Source: Setophaga petechia (taxonomy: Eukaryota; Chordata; Aves; Passeriformes; Parulidae). From it: a stretch of DNA of 64,000 nucleotides. Numbering within the stretch: position 1 is the stretch's first letter; the number at the start of each line of letters is the position of its first letter. The stretch lies in the NCBI GenBank assembly GCA_024362935.1, contig JANCRA010000007.1, forward strand, positions 6,264,503 to 6,328,502. Reading direction: 5' to 3'. Positions 1-11,780 of this stretch are shown here, in pieces. The translations under genes were made by a program, and so were the position numbers. A model generated the notes under the pieces. That model was not told where the DNA came from, searched no databases, and saw only the letters and a list, made by a program, of their open reading frames with translations.

Positions 1-374
1 TGCCAGCTGTACTTACCTAGGCAGGGAAAGGTAGTGAGGGAAACTCTATGGCCTAGAAATATGAATAGTTTAATTTAGAAGAAAATTGGGGTCCATGCTG
101 AGCTGTGCAGTCACATCTCTGCTCTGCAGCTGGATACCTGGAGAGACAACTACAGACAGCAGCACAGTTCTCTTAAACAACACAAGTTCCACCCCCAGTC
201 CTGGAGTGTAACTTCCATCTCTTCCTGGTAAAGCACTGATACAGCAAATGCCCACTTGAAAAATCAAGTTAATGCCTCTACATTGTTCAGGCAATAACTT
301 CATGGGTTACATCAAGGTGTGCAAGTTTTAGATCAGCTCTTGCAGATCTCATTTCACACTGGCTAATGAACAGT
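1..374. other. Single-copy sequence, no feature seen
   Basis: There is no recognisable repeat, splice-site pair or protein-like reading frame here. A minus-strand open frame at 70-303 gives a low-complexity peptide with no family resemblance, so I treat it as chance. Confidence 0.5.
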
Positions 375-1113
375 CATAGAATCACAGAATGGTTTGGGTT
401 ACCTCAAAACTCATCCAGTGTCACCCCTGCCATGGGCAGGGACAATTTCCACCATCCCAAGCTGCTCCAAGCCCCATCCAACCTGGCCTTGGGCACTGCC
501 AGGGATCCAGGGGCAGCCACAGCTGCTCTGGGCACCCTGTGCCAGGGCCTGCCCACCCTCCCTCACATGGAATAAATTATTCCTAATGTGCAATCTAAAC
601 CTACTCTCAGTGTGAATCCACTTCCCCCTGTGCTGTCACTCCATGCCCTGTCCAAGGTCCTTCTCCATCTTTCTCTCCACAGAATCACTGAGGCTGGAAA
701 ATCCCTGCCAGCCCATGGAGTGCCAGCTGTGCCCAGTGCCCACCTTGTCCCCAGCCCAGAGCACTGAGTGCCACCTCCAGCCCTTGCTGGGACACCTGCA
801 GGGATGGGCACTGCAAAGCTCCCTGGGCAGCCCCTGCCAAGTCCTGAGCACCCTTTCCATGCAGAAATTCCTGCTGCTGCTGGCCAAGCTGAGCCTCTCT
901 GCATTCCCTGAGAGAGGAGGCCAACCCCCGATACCTTTCCCCATCCCTTCAGGCACTGGAAGGTCACAATTAGGTCACCTCAAAGCTTTTCTTGTCCAGG
1001 TTGAACAATCCCAATTTTCCCAGCATTTCCTCACAGCAGAGCTGCTCCATGCTTCTGCTCTACTGGACTTGCTCTAACAGGACCTTCCATGTCTCTTCTG
1101 TGCTGGGGATTTC
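375..1113 (-). mobile_element. CR1 LINE 3' fragment, split by a second CR1
   Basis: This is a CR1 non-LTR retrotransposon on the minus strand. Its 3' end is at 375 and shows, in reverse complement, the CR1 terminal repeats (tcatagaatcacagaatgg). CR1 3'UTR-type sequence follows to about 676, up to the part resembling gtccttctccatcttt. The same element resumes at about 945 (ccttcaggcactggaaggtc) and continues to about 1113. The missing middle is occupied by another CR1 (677-944), so this copy is the older of the two. Only 3' non-coding sequence remains and no reverse transcriptase is present. The inner boundaries are good to about 10 bp. Confidence 0.8.
677..944 (-). mobile_element. CR1 fragment nested in an older CR1
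   Basis: This second CR1 copy is of a different subfamily. It starts at a cacagaatcactgaggctgg 3' end and runs through 3'UTR sequence closely matching the copies at 11781 and 51340, then ends near 944. It lies inside the CR1 at 375-1113, in the same orientation, and interrupts that element's 3'UTR. It is 5'-truncated and non-coding. I could not define a clean target-site duplication. Confidence 0.75.
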
Positions 1114-2087
1114 AGTGCTAAAGGAGCAATATCAGTTTGAAATGGAAACCTGCCACTGTTGGTTTATTTTTAACACATCACACTCACAGGGAAGACCTAT
1201 AAGCAGCAGAAAATGGACTGAAGAAGTGAAGTCTGTAAGAGAAAAAGAGAGAGTAACAAAAAAAGGACTAAGCCTGTGAACATGAAACCCAGGAATTATT
1301 AAGAGCCATCTTTTATTCACATAGGCTTTTAAGACTGAAGGTCCAAGGCAGTAACTTAGCACACTTTAAAGCTGTCTATTCCAATGGGTATTGCAGTAAA
1401 TTACTGCCATTTCAAAACACAATGTATGCACCTACCTATATGATTACTCATAAAATGTTGTATTCTAACCTAAACCAAATTTATCACATTTTATTAGGCC
1501 ATAAATACAGGTATAATTATGTTTATAAATTACTTAGCTCATTTTTTCAGAAAAAAAATTATTCAGCACATCCAGTATAGTGTGATATCATTCAAAAGCA
1601 GCAAGGCTATAGCAACGTGTGTTTCTGGCAAAATACAACAAAAATGTATAGACAGGGAAATAAAACTCTTGTATTTACTATTAATGCTCTTCCCTCTACA
1701 TTGACTATCAATCATCAAGGTATTAACATCACTCAAAAAATGGCATGCTGTGGGAAAATTATGATAATTCATTCTGTAATCCATATTCCTATGAATACAT
1801 GAAAAAAAGAATGGCACCAATTTTGGGTTTCCTCCCCCTGCCTAGAAAATCTGATGGGTTATTTTCAGGAGGAAAATCTATACTGCCTTGAAAATGTGTA
1901 ACTAAATTCACACTGAATGAATAATCTTCCATTGATGTGGAACCCCAGGACACATTCCCAAGTTTTCCAAATGTACTTTACAAATGGATTTGCTAAGTAC
2001 TTGCCTTACAGGAATCATTTCCAGCTCCTCAGGGGAGAGAGACAGTGAAACTTTACTACACACAACAGCAACAAGCAGGAGTTGGTG
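1114..2087. other. AT-rich single-copy sequence
   Basis: No repeat or gene is recognised. The sequence is AT-rich with many stops in all frames. Short open frames such as 1563-1820 on the minus strand carry no recognisable motif. Confidence 0.5.
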
Positions 2088-2093
2088 AGGAGT

Positions 2094-2500
2094 TGTCACT
2101 GTCGTATTTTCTGGAAAAAACCCTTTGCCAGGATTTCGTCTCCTGGGAAGCTGAGAAGCCTAAGAGAAAAATGAAAACAATAATTATCTGATTGCTTTTC
2201 CTGTGTTTTGCAGCTTTGGATTGTGGTTTGGAAATAGTTTATCAACTGGTCAATGTTTGATTGGTTTCATGTGAATTTTTTAAATTTAATGACTAATCAC
2301 AGCCAGCTGTGCTGAGGCTCTGGAGAGAGTCATGAGTTTTTCATTATTATCTTGTTAAGCCTTTTTTAAGTATCCTTTCTCTATTCTTTAGTATAGCATT
2401 CTTTATTATAATATAGACCATAAAACAATATATTAGCTTTCTAAGAACATGGAGTCAGATTCTTTCCTTCCTGCCACGGGGGACCCCAAAAAATACCACA
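2094..2500 (+). mobile_element. Solo LTR (family A) with 6-bp target duplication
   Basis: This is a 407-bp solo long terminal repeat with canonical ends, starting tgtcactg and ending taccaca. It is flanked by a perfect 6-bp direct repeat, aggagt, at 2088-2093 and 2501-2506. A 6-bp duplication is typical of class II (ERVK-type) integrases, which is established knowledge. The body contains ctcctgggaagctgagaagc and an AT-rich stretch before the 3' end, both shared with copies at 4845, 15115, 58615 and 63382. The plus orientation is inferred from the AATAAA seen in sister copies. No internal retroviral sequence adjoins it, so it is the product of LTR-LTR recombination. Confidence 0.88.
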
Positions 2501-2506
2501 AGGAGT

Positions 2507-3587
2507 GAGGGAAAGAAGGATCCTTTGGAATTGCCAAGGGAGTTTGAAGCATACAGTGTGCCTATCAAAAGTGGAATCAGACCCAAATCAGGAAGTTAAT
2601 GTTCTTCAATTACTTAGCTAGGGTGACAGCAACACAGAAACTCCAAATATATCATTTTCCCATCTTTTACAGGATTATGCAAATATGAGAAACAGGGAGC
2701 ATGTGAAGCAATATCTGGAAAACAAGACAGAAAAGGCCTTCAAGGTGCTACCCCAAATTCCAAACCATCTCTCACTCAGAGGATGTTGAAGCACTTAGTG
2801 GAACCCCTCTTCTTCCCTTGGTAAGGATTTCTAGAGCAATAAGGCTTCACTGTCAGGCACAGGGAGATTTTGCTTTCACTGAAAAGCATTTGGTGAGATA
2901 ATCTGGACTAAAGTAGAGCTTTGGGTTTGGCAATAGAGTTCTCCTACTCTTTCCATGCTGTTTTCCAGAAAAAACAGCAAGAAATCAGGCATTTAGAATT
3001 CCATATAATAAAAAAGGTAAGATGTGAATCATGTGAGTCAACATATTACAAAATATAAAATATTATCAACATTTTTGAGGCTGGAGCACTAAGAAGTGCC
3101 TCCACTTTGGCTTCAGATCAGCTGCAGGGAAATATGCTCACGAACTCTCCAGTGCTTAAGAAATTAATCTCTATTCCTAACAGGCAATTAGAACCAGATA
3201 TTTTACCAAGTAACAGACCTCATCTTCCAGATCCCCTTGAGTTTAAATAATCCTTGGGGTAGGATGCTCCTTTCAGACTCATCGCCCTGTGAAATTTTGC
3301 CTCCCTGGAAGAACACCCAGTGACTCTGAAGCCCCAGGGTGTCCCTCCAAGGCAGGACCCCCAGTGCCTGGGTGTCCTGGGGTCATTTCTGTCTGAGAGC
3401 TTTCAAGAACCCTCCTGGCATACATTGGTTTGAACTGCACGTTGTGAGAAGGACAAACACCCCCTTCCTTCCCAGCAGGTTATGGACCAGCAGGTCACAC
3501 CATCCACTGGGACACGCTTTAGGGACACCAGGGACTGGGAATTCTGTTGGTGTTTAGTGCAGAGTTATTTCCCTCCAAAAGAAAAGG
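2507..3587. other. Single-copy sequence
   Basis: Nothing recognisable is present. The block is mixed AT-rich sequence, with a more G+C-rich patch around 3280-3550 that carries only short chance reading frames. Confidence 0.45.
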
Positions 3588-3735
3588 GAGAATCCCAGAA
3601 TAATTAGGGTAGGAAGGGACCTTAAATCTTATCCTGTTCCACCCCTGCCATGGGGATAGATGGGATATTGGGAAGGAATTGTTCTCTGGCAGGGTGGGCA
3701 GGGCCTGGCACAAGGTGCCCAGAGAAGCTGCTCCT
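3588..3735. mobile_element. CR1 fragment with inverted 5' part
   Basis: From 3588 to about 3652 the sequence is a minus-strand CR1 3' end (gagaatcccagaat, then gtaggaagggaccttaaa, up to cccctgccatgggg). From about 3654 to 3735 it switches to plus-strand CR1 (gatgggatattggg, then ggcagggtgggcagg, then gtgcccagagaagctg). That second part is the section lying immediately upstream in a normal element. A 5' inversion of this kind is what twin priming gives in LINE insertions. The strand is left undefined because both orientations occur. Confidence 0.7.
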
Positions 3736-4838
3736 CCCTATTTTCCTGCCTCAGCTCTGTGGAGACCCACGCTGGGTACCAATCTGATCAATTCCAGCAG
3801 AAAGAACATGGCTGGACAGGAAAATACCAAAGATTTTAAGGTGTATTTATTTGCTGTGCACTTGAAACAAAAACAGGTTTGTCAGATAATGTAGTATTTT
3901 AAATTAATGTTAAAAAAATCAGTCTCACAAAAATATTTTTTTCTTCAAATGTAGCATGAGCTGTAATTCTTCTGTCCACATAATCTCTTGGGAATCTTTA
4001 TTTTGATTTAAATATACAAAATTTAAGCATTACTTTAGGTTTTTTACGCCTCCAGAAGTTGTTCATATGTTCTTTCGTGGTTTTTAGAAGTCTCATTTTA
4101 AATTTAGCAAATCAAACTTCAATTTTTTTTCCCCCAGTGGGTTTGGCAAATGTAAACCAGCTGATATTGCTGAAATTTGTTGAGTTCATTTTGCAATTTG
4201 ATATGAAATATGAAAAAATACAGAAAATTTAAATGTGCCATTAACCTAATCCAAGCTTTGCTGATACTCACGAGATATTTTACTGGTATTTGCCTGAAAA
4301 ATGATCTTTGTTCTCCTTGTTGCAATAGATCTTACTGAAACATCAATCAGGAAGCCTTTTTACAGTAACAGGGAAATAATAGCAAATAATACAGTAAAAA
4401 GTCTGTCAGATATATACTGCATTTTAAACACTTCTGCATCTCTTTCATTTTCTTCTTAACAACTCTGTTTTAACTTTGGAATAAAAAAAAAATAAAAGAA
4501 ACTTGAGAGGCACAGCTGCCTTGGGTGCAGACCTGGGCTGTCACATGCCTGATCTGGTCAGTCAGACTGGAGATGCCAAATGCACACCTGGAAAAGGAGT
4601 CCACATCTGCTCATTCTGCAATTCCCCTTCTCAAGTTTTGGCCACAGAAGTTCCCTCTATCTCTGCAAAACTGGTGCCTTTTTCCAGCAGTGCCACAACT
4701 CCAGCTCAGCTGGTGCAAGTGGCTCAGCCAAGAACCCCTGCAATGCCCAGCCCAGGAATTGCTACAGCTAAATCCTGGGAGGAGCAAGGCTTGGCCACCT
4801 ATAGAATACAGGAAATCTGCCTAAAAACAACACACACA
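3736..4838. other. AT-rich single-copy sequence
   Basis: No repeat family is recognised. A 120-codon open frame at 4503-4865 runs into the LTR that starts at 4845 and has no recognisable domain, so it is not called as a gene. Confidence 0.45.
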
Positions 4839-4844
4839 TTCAAT

Positions 4845-5245
4845 TGTCACATTCACATTCTCTGAAAAATCCCTTTGCCCGGGATTTTTCTCCTGGGAAG
4901 CTGAGAAGTCTCAGAGAAAAATGAAAACAATTTCATCTCATTTGCTTCTCCTGTGTTTTGCTCCTTTGGAATGTGTTTGGAGACTGTTTTATTAGATTCT
5001 GCTGTGAGTTGATTTGACTCTCTGGCCAACCAGTGCCAAGCTGTGTCAGGACTCTGGAGAGAGTCACAAGTTTTCATTATTATCTTTTTAGCCTTCTGTA
5101 AGTATCCTTTCTGTATTTAGTATAATATAGTTTGGTGTTCTTTAATATATGGTATCATAAAATAATAAATTAGCCTTCTGAGAACACGGAGTCAGATTCA
5201 TCTTTCCTCCCTTCATCAAGGCACCCCACTAATAAAATATTCACA
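4845..5245 (+). mobile_element. Solo LTR (family A, terminal variant 2)
   Basis: This roughly 400-bp LTR is related to the one at 2094. It shares ctcctgggaagctgagaag, the gagagagtcacaagtttt block and the acggagtcagattc block. It starts tgtcacattcacattc and ends atattcaca. Those termini match the copy at 15115 better than the copies at 2094, 58615 and 63382. A polyadenylation-type AATAAA lies at 5164-5169, about 80 bp before the end, which supports plus orientation. No clean target duplication was found, so one end may have mutated. No internal retroviral genes are attached. Confidence 0.8.
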
Positions 5246-6559
5246 TCCTGACAGTGAGCTGAAGATGGGGCAGAGCTGATAAAGGAACAAAGAAGGGATC
5301 CCACTGATAACTTATCTACACCTGCTCACTGACACAGCTGGCGTGGGGACCCCTGACTGACAGAAGGTTTCTTTGGACTACAGAAACCCAGACCACTTCT
5401 TAATCTTCTAATAAACCTAATAAACCCCTTCCTGTGAGGCTCTTCTAATGAACCCCTTCCTGGGGTGTGTGTGGAATTCCTCCCTGGAGTGAGGATATCC
5501 CTCAAGGTTACTCCTGCAGGCTGAGCCAAAGAGATGTGCTCACACTCCTAGGTCTGGGTAAGTGACATCAATCTCTACCTAATAATTGTTTTTGTTGGCT
5601 TTCATATCATTTTGTCAATATTGTCTTAACAATAGTGCACTATGCTGATAGTTATAGTTCCTGTACTGTGCAGTGAATTATTCTGATTAACATCTTTTAT
5701 TCTAATCATTATCATAACATGTAATACTTATAATTTTTCCTTTAAAAAGCAAAATTTTTCAATTTGCTGTAATAGAAGCACTGGAGTACCTGGCTAATGA
5801 CTGCAATTCTAAATGACTGTACACATGTAGCATTATCATGAACAAGCATATATTGATTCTCAGAGAATAGAAACAGTTCAATAAAGTATTCTCCAGCATC
5901 AGTAATAAGGCATTTCCAATAAAAATTCATTATTTTTAGGATAATTTACTAAATTTATACTTGCTTATTTGAAGCTTGTTTGGCAATTTGCTTCCTAAGC
6001 AGTAAAATTAGACAAAGTTAATTTTTATTACAGTAATGTCAACCAGTATCAGAAAACTTAGATCAGATGGGTTTTTGGCAGTCAAAACCCTCCTTTGAGA
6101 AATGATAAAGAACAAACATATTTTGGCAGATGGGACTACAACATCTCCCACGGGCAGAATTTGGGCACTTTTTGTGAGGTTAAACATTCAGTGTTTCAAA
6201 CAAGAGTAAATTATTTTCCTGTGTGTTCCTTTTGCCTGCCACCCACCCACATCCCTCACTATAAACAGCAGAAGCATGCAGGGGTGGTGGTGCAGAGATA
6301 GCCACATGCAATTTCTACACACATTTCCAGCAAAAGGATCCAGGAAATCTTCCAGAAAACCTTTCCTGAAAGACTTTGGTGGGCAGAGAGATAAGAGGGG
6401 ACACTGTGGCAGAGGTGGGGTCCCAGGGCAGAGAGGTGGGTGTGGGAGACACTGCAAGGAGGGGATGTCATACAAGCTTAGAGAGAAAACAGAATGCTCC
6501 AGAGCCCAGTGTATTGTCCAGAAAGAAATCCTAGAAACGTTTTTAAATGCCATTATAGC
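5246..6559. other. Single-copy sequence, AT-rich
   Basis: I see no gene or named repeat. 5560-6070 is very AT-rich with no low-complexity tract. Overlapping opposite-strand open frames at 6188-6737 run into the CR1 that starts at 6560 and look accidental. Confidence 0.45.
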
Positions 6560-7307
6560 CACAGAATCATACAACGATCGAGGTGGAAGATCATGCAGTC
6601 CAACCATCAGCCCAGCACTCCAGCACTGCCAGTGGGCCCCTAAACCACCTCACCCAGTGACAGATGGAGACACCTCTTGGACACCTCCAGGACTGGTGAC
6701 TCCACCACTTCCCTGGGCAGCCCCTTCCAATGTCTGAAAACCCAAACAGAGAAAATTGGGGTTTTTAATATCTAATCTGAATCACTCCTGTCTCAGCTTG
6801 AGGCCATTTCCTCTGCTCCTCTCACTGGAGGCACAGCAGCAGAGACAGCCCCACCTCAGTGCACCCTCCTGTCAGGGAGCTTGGAGAGCCATGAGGGGCC
6901 CCCCGAGCCTCCTCTCCCCTCCAGACCACACAGCTCCCTCAGCCATCCACCAGACTTGTTTTCCAGAGCCTCCATGAGCTTTGCTGCCCTTCACTGACAC
7001 ACTCCAGAACCCCAATGTCCTTTTGAAGTGAGGGGCACAGAACTGGATGCAGCATCCCAGGTGTGGCCTCAGCAGTGCCCAGTACAGGGGCAGTCACTGC
7101 CCTGGTCCTGCTGGCCACACTGTTCCTGATATTCAAGGTGCTCTTGGCCCCCTGGGCACACTTGGCTCATGCCCAGCTGCTGTTGACCATCAGGGCCCAT
7201 AGATTTGTGAGTGGTTAGCAGAGCAGGTCACCCACCATCTCCTGGATTTCAGGATACACTCAGCTTCCCATCACTTACCTCCAGCTCTAGGGGCTGGGGA
7301 TCCTGAG
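6560..7307 (-). mobile_element. Old CR1 LINE, 3' half
   Basis: This is an older CR1 on the minus strand. Its 3' end is at 6560 (cacagaatcatacaacgatc), followed by CR1 3'UTR landmarks in reverse complement: gtccaaccatcagccc, ggtgactccaccacttccc, ctcagccatccaccagactt, gaggggcacagaactggatg and gtcactgccctggtcctgctg. It breaks at 7307, where a solo LTR is inserted, and resumes at 7636. Divergence from the CR1 pattern is higher than in the 11.8-kb copy. No intact coding sequence is present. Confidence 0.82.
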
Positions 7308-7635
7308 TGTGGATGCTGAGAGAGAGAAACAGATAGTTTTTCCCAGGCATCATTCTGGGAAAAGCTGTGAGAAGCTCAGACAAAAGAATTTTAAACAATT
7401 ATTATCTTAAGTAGCTGCACCTGGTGTTTGTGAGCATGTGGAATGTGTTACCAACGGAAATATGGTTACCAAAGGATGGTTCCTTAATTAGTCAATCATG
7501 TGAAATGTGTTGATTAAATGACCAATCAGGTCCATCTGTGTCAAAAAGGATCTAAAAGAAGACTCTCAATAAACACCACAATGGTGTTTATACCTTCTGA
7601 TATGGCTCTGTGTCATCCCTGACTCAATGGTAACA
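7308..7635 (+). mobile_element. Solo LTR (family B) inside a CR1, 6-bp target duplication
   Basis: This 328-bp solo LTR starts tgtggatgctgag and ends aatggtaaca. The perfect 6-bp direct repeat cctgag lies at 7302-7307 and 7636-7641. A polyadenylation-type AATAAA at 7568-7573 supports plus orientation. It is unlike the family A LTRs in sequence. Because CR1 sequence continues on both sides, this insertion is younger than the CR1 at 6560-8115. The 6-bp duplication fits an ERVK-type integrase. No internal region remains. Confidence 0.87.
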
Positions 7636-8115
7636 CCTGAGGACAGCTGGTCCTGATATTGGAGACTGAGGTAAATAAGGCATTAAGTACCTCTGCCTTT
7701 TGCCCATCTCCTGTCACTGCACTCAAATGAGCCAGACTCTCCCTGACCCTGCTCTTGCTGTCAAGGCATTTACAGAAACTTTTTTGTTGTTTTTAACTGC
7801 AGGCTAAATAAGTTCTAGTTGGGTTTTGACCCTTCTAATCTTCTCCCTGCATGATCTTCCAACATCCTTATGGTCCTCCCAAGTTGCCTGACCCTCATTC
7901 CAGAGTCAATAGATTCTCTTTTTTCCCTAAGTTCCAGCACAACTTTAACGAGGCTGTCTTTTTCCCTGATCATTTGTCTTTCTACACATGGGGACAGCCT
8001 GCTCCTGAATATTTAACAATTCCTTCCTAAAGCACATCCAGCCTTCCTGGACTCCTTTGCCTTTCAGGACTAACTCCAAAGGAACCCTGTCAATCTCTCT
8101 GTGCCCCCACTAACC
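7636..8115 (-). mobile_element. Old CR1 LINE, upstream part
   Basis: This continues the CR1 that begins at 6560. In reverse complement it holds characteristic CR1 blocks: aaggcattaagtacctctgc, catttacagaaactt, ctaatcttctccctgcatga, catggggacagcctgctcct and ccttcctggactcctttgcc. The family normally has further sequence between the parts kept on the two sides of the LTR, so some internal deletion is likely. The 5' limit near 8115 is approximate. Confidence 0.78.
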
Positions 8116-11100
8116 TGACTAAGGGCATCTAGTGTATTTTCATTTTGTTTTTCAAAATCCCTTAGTGCAAAGAAATAACCTCCTCTGAAAACCTGCACTT
8201 ATATCCTACTGCCTAAAAGAACTTCCAAATTTTACAGAGTTCTATACTTCTGGCTGAAAATCCAGAAAATCACACAAGACAAGGAACTTACACAGATTTC
8301 TTCCAGAGGTAATCAGCACATGCTTGTGTCACACAGAAATACTAAAAACTGACATTTTCAGATGGGAAGTTCATTTCTGTCAATGAGAAGCATGTTCCGG
8401 AATTCAGGACAGCTTCTTCCTTTTTGTTGGAACTCTGTCCTTAGCTGTGCTATCAACCTCAAGGAAATTCAAGTTACAGCTCCTCTGTTCATGTGGGAAT
8501 ATGAACTTCCAAATTCCAACCTTCCTCCCCAAAACCAACCCTCCCTCACTAGAGGTAAGATATTTTACTAGGAATGGCAGAAAGCCTCTGCCCTTGTTGA
8601 TGAACCATTCTAAAGAACAAACTGTGTCCAGGGAACAAAAGAACATTCCAGAAGTCTGTCACTTACAGCTGGTCCCAGGGATTGCTGTTGTCTCTGTGTG
8701 TTATGATTTATTGTTTAATCACTTAGCACTGGCAGCTCCTGCAAGGCAGTAACGTTAAAGGGCACAGGTTAACTTGTACAGTGCTGCCAAACACTTTCTA
8801 CACTGCTAAAACTTTTGTTAAATCTGTAAATCCTTTTCAGCTTGTAAATGTCAGGAATTTAGGACTCCTGTACTACAGCCTGGGAAAAGCATCATCTGCA
8901 TCCCCATGTGGCAAAATTAAAACTTTGTAATTCACTAGGTGATAGATAAAATACATCAACTATTAATTTCATTATATACAACAGCTCAAAGTGATGTTAT
9001 ATTTTTTTCTTAAAACCTGAACAGAGGCAATTGTGAGAAGAGACAGCCTGTACTGCAGAACTTTCAGTAATCAGTGTGGAACTCCTCTGGAGTTTATTGG
9101 TGTTTCACTGAGCTGGATGCAGTGAATGGAGCAGAAACACGTGAGCAACCTTGAAAATTGTCTGTGAATCTCCTCCTGGAGATTAAGGTCACACATAAAA
9201 TTTAAGGACAACTGTATTAGCAGCTGCAAATAATAAGCCAGAGCCAATTTTAAAAGCCTTTCATTTTGAGTATAACAGCAGCCACAGGGTAGAGTTATGG
9301 CTGAGAGCACAGGAGCTGCTATTTTACACACACCCATCTTTAACCTGCACTCACAGGATGGGAAAAAAGTTCTGATGAAAGCAAAAACTTCTCAATCAGT
9401 GGGGGAAGGTGGAAGAAACCCCTTGCCATTGCTCAAGCCCTGCTAGGGAGAAGTGTGTTAAACTTACATCTATCAAAAGATGGGCGGATGACACAGAGCT
9501 TTTTTCTTTATAAACAAGCAGGTTGACACTCCTTGGTCACCTTCAAACCTTAAAATATCCTTCTGCCTCACAGTTTAAATACAGCTTCTCAACTGTTGCC
9601 ATGACAGAACACTTACACTTGATCATCTTGTGTTTGCCTTGATCTAGTTTTGATCTCAGCCAAACGCTGTGACTCACAGGAAACCAGGGCAAAGCTCCCA
9701 GGATGGGCTGCACAGAGCTCCAGCCATGGCACACAGCCAGGAAAAGGGATGGACATTCAGCACCTGTCCAAGGCACAGCTAAACCCTCAAGGAGCCCTAG
9801 CAAAGGTATTTACACTTCTCAACCTTCCCAAAGCAAAACAACAGAGCTGAAGCCTTGGCACTCACAATGGATTCAATGCAGACAAGTTTTGCTGGTGAGT
9901 TCAACTCCCTCCCTCTGTGTTAACCACAAGGAATGTGTTTCCAGCAAAAGAAACCTAGAAACCTTTCCTGATTACATAAGCAAAAGTGTTACCCAAGTCT
10001 AAATATCATTACCCAAAATAAACAATTCCAATAACCAAGTCTTTGGTTAGCTAATGAAGGCCCTGTGAATAGTGAATTTATGCACTGATCAAGTATCACA
10101 GCTTTATATTGCTGCATTATTCCAGTTTTACAGGAGGATATTCCTACCTTACTGGCTGTCTCACAACACATGTGACAAATTAGTCTGTCAGTAACATGTG
10201 ACAGAAAGCCCAGTTCTCACCAGTCAGTGCCCAAAAGGTGTGACAGCACAGAAATAAATCTGTATCAATCCTGCTGCTCAGAATGTACTGCATAGGGAGA
10301 TCCCTAAATGGTGTAAGTGAAACCAAACCCACTCTGCTTAATTAAATTTAAGGCAGAAATGCATTTGGAATTGAGGAGGGTGTGGAAATGCTGGCTCTCC
10401 TGTAGCTGAGCAGCTCCTGCTGTTCTCCTTCCTGCAGGGCTGACAGTCTTGAAGCAAGTGTCAAGTGAGTCCAAAAAGCTTTCTTGGACTTTCTTGCTTT
10501 TCTTTCCTTTCTTGCTGCTGCTCCTGTTACTTCATTCAGGTAGAATTTGTCTTCACTGCCCATTTAGGAGCAGATCCTGGTAGTGTGATGCAGTTTGGGC
10601 ATTAAAAGTCCTTTCCCTCCTGAAAACACCCCAGATGGGGATCCTGAAAATCCCAACAGAGCTTTGGGTGTGCCACGTTCTGGGATGAAACATCATTCCT
10701 TCATCTCACCATCATGCATAACCAGGCTTTTCACACCACTCCAGTGCATTTTGTGTCCCTACTGTTTCATTTTATTTCCTCATCCACGACTGGATGACCT
10801 CTGTAAATGTGGTTTTGGGGTTTTTTAACAATTCAATCAATATAAAGGCAGCTATTCAATCAACATAAAGGAAAGGCATTCAAGCAATAGAAACTCTTCT
10901 CTTGTTTTGTTCTCCAGGTGAAAAAGATAATTGAAACCTGAGAATTTGAGGTCATAATAAAAAGTAATTTAAAAAAAATCCTATACCTACCATGCTTTTG
11001 CTAGAGGTTAACTCTGCTTTTGTAAGCATAAACTCTGTGATCAAAAGTGTTTTTAGAAGGCGTTAAAAATGGTACTTCTGCATTTTTACTTGTTTTTTAC

Positions 11101-11780
11101 ACTACATTTTACTACAGAGCATAGTGCATGTGAATGTTATCAATAACAACATAAGGAAGAGTTGGGAATTTTGAAGGAAAATGAGAATATGAGAGGTAGT
11201 GATTAAACACTGAAGAAGTGAACTTCTTGAATGCAAAATGGGACAGCCATTCCTCTGCTTTCCAGTCTGCTTGGGTTTTGGTTTTTTCTGCCAGTTTGTA
11301 GCATTTCCTCCTTTCCATCTACAGCATCCCAGTTTTTCTCCCTTCACTGCAACTATTTCAGCCTAGCAACCTCTGCCTTCCTGTCCCAGAGCACATTTTC
11401 ACATTGATGCCTGACAAATGACAGTGTGCCATTGTTTCTGCTCCTTCCAAAATATCACTTTTCTCTTTTCATTTTCCCTTTTAAGAAGGATTCCAGGTGT
11501 GCTCAGGGAGCACTGTGAACTCCTCACATTTACTCAGCAGAAGCAGTATCAGCACATCAGCCTGTGCTGTGTATGAAAGGTGTGGTGGAGCAGGGGCAGG
11601 TACAGATATTTCTTGCTCAGCTGGTCCCCAGTGCAGGGAACACCTCACCAAACTTGGTGGGACACCACAGTGACCACAGGGATTGCTGAAGGGTCACTAA
11701 AGAGCCTCTGTGAGGCTACAACATGCAGGAAGACATCAAACAGAAAGATCTAAGGGAAACTGCCCCCTGGATAAGATGAA
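8116..11780. other. 3.7 kb of single-copy sequence
   Basis: No mobile element or gene is recognised. Reading frames are short and unconvincing. The stretch 10800-11100 is AT-rich with small direct repeats, such as attcaatcaa-type words around 10832-10870. Nothing indicates a promoter or CpG island. Confidence 0.45.
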
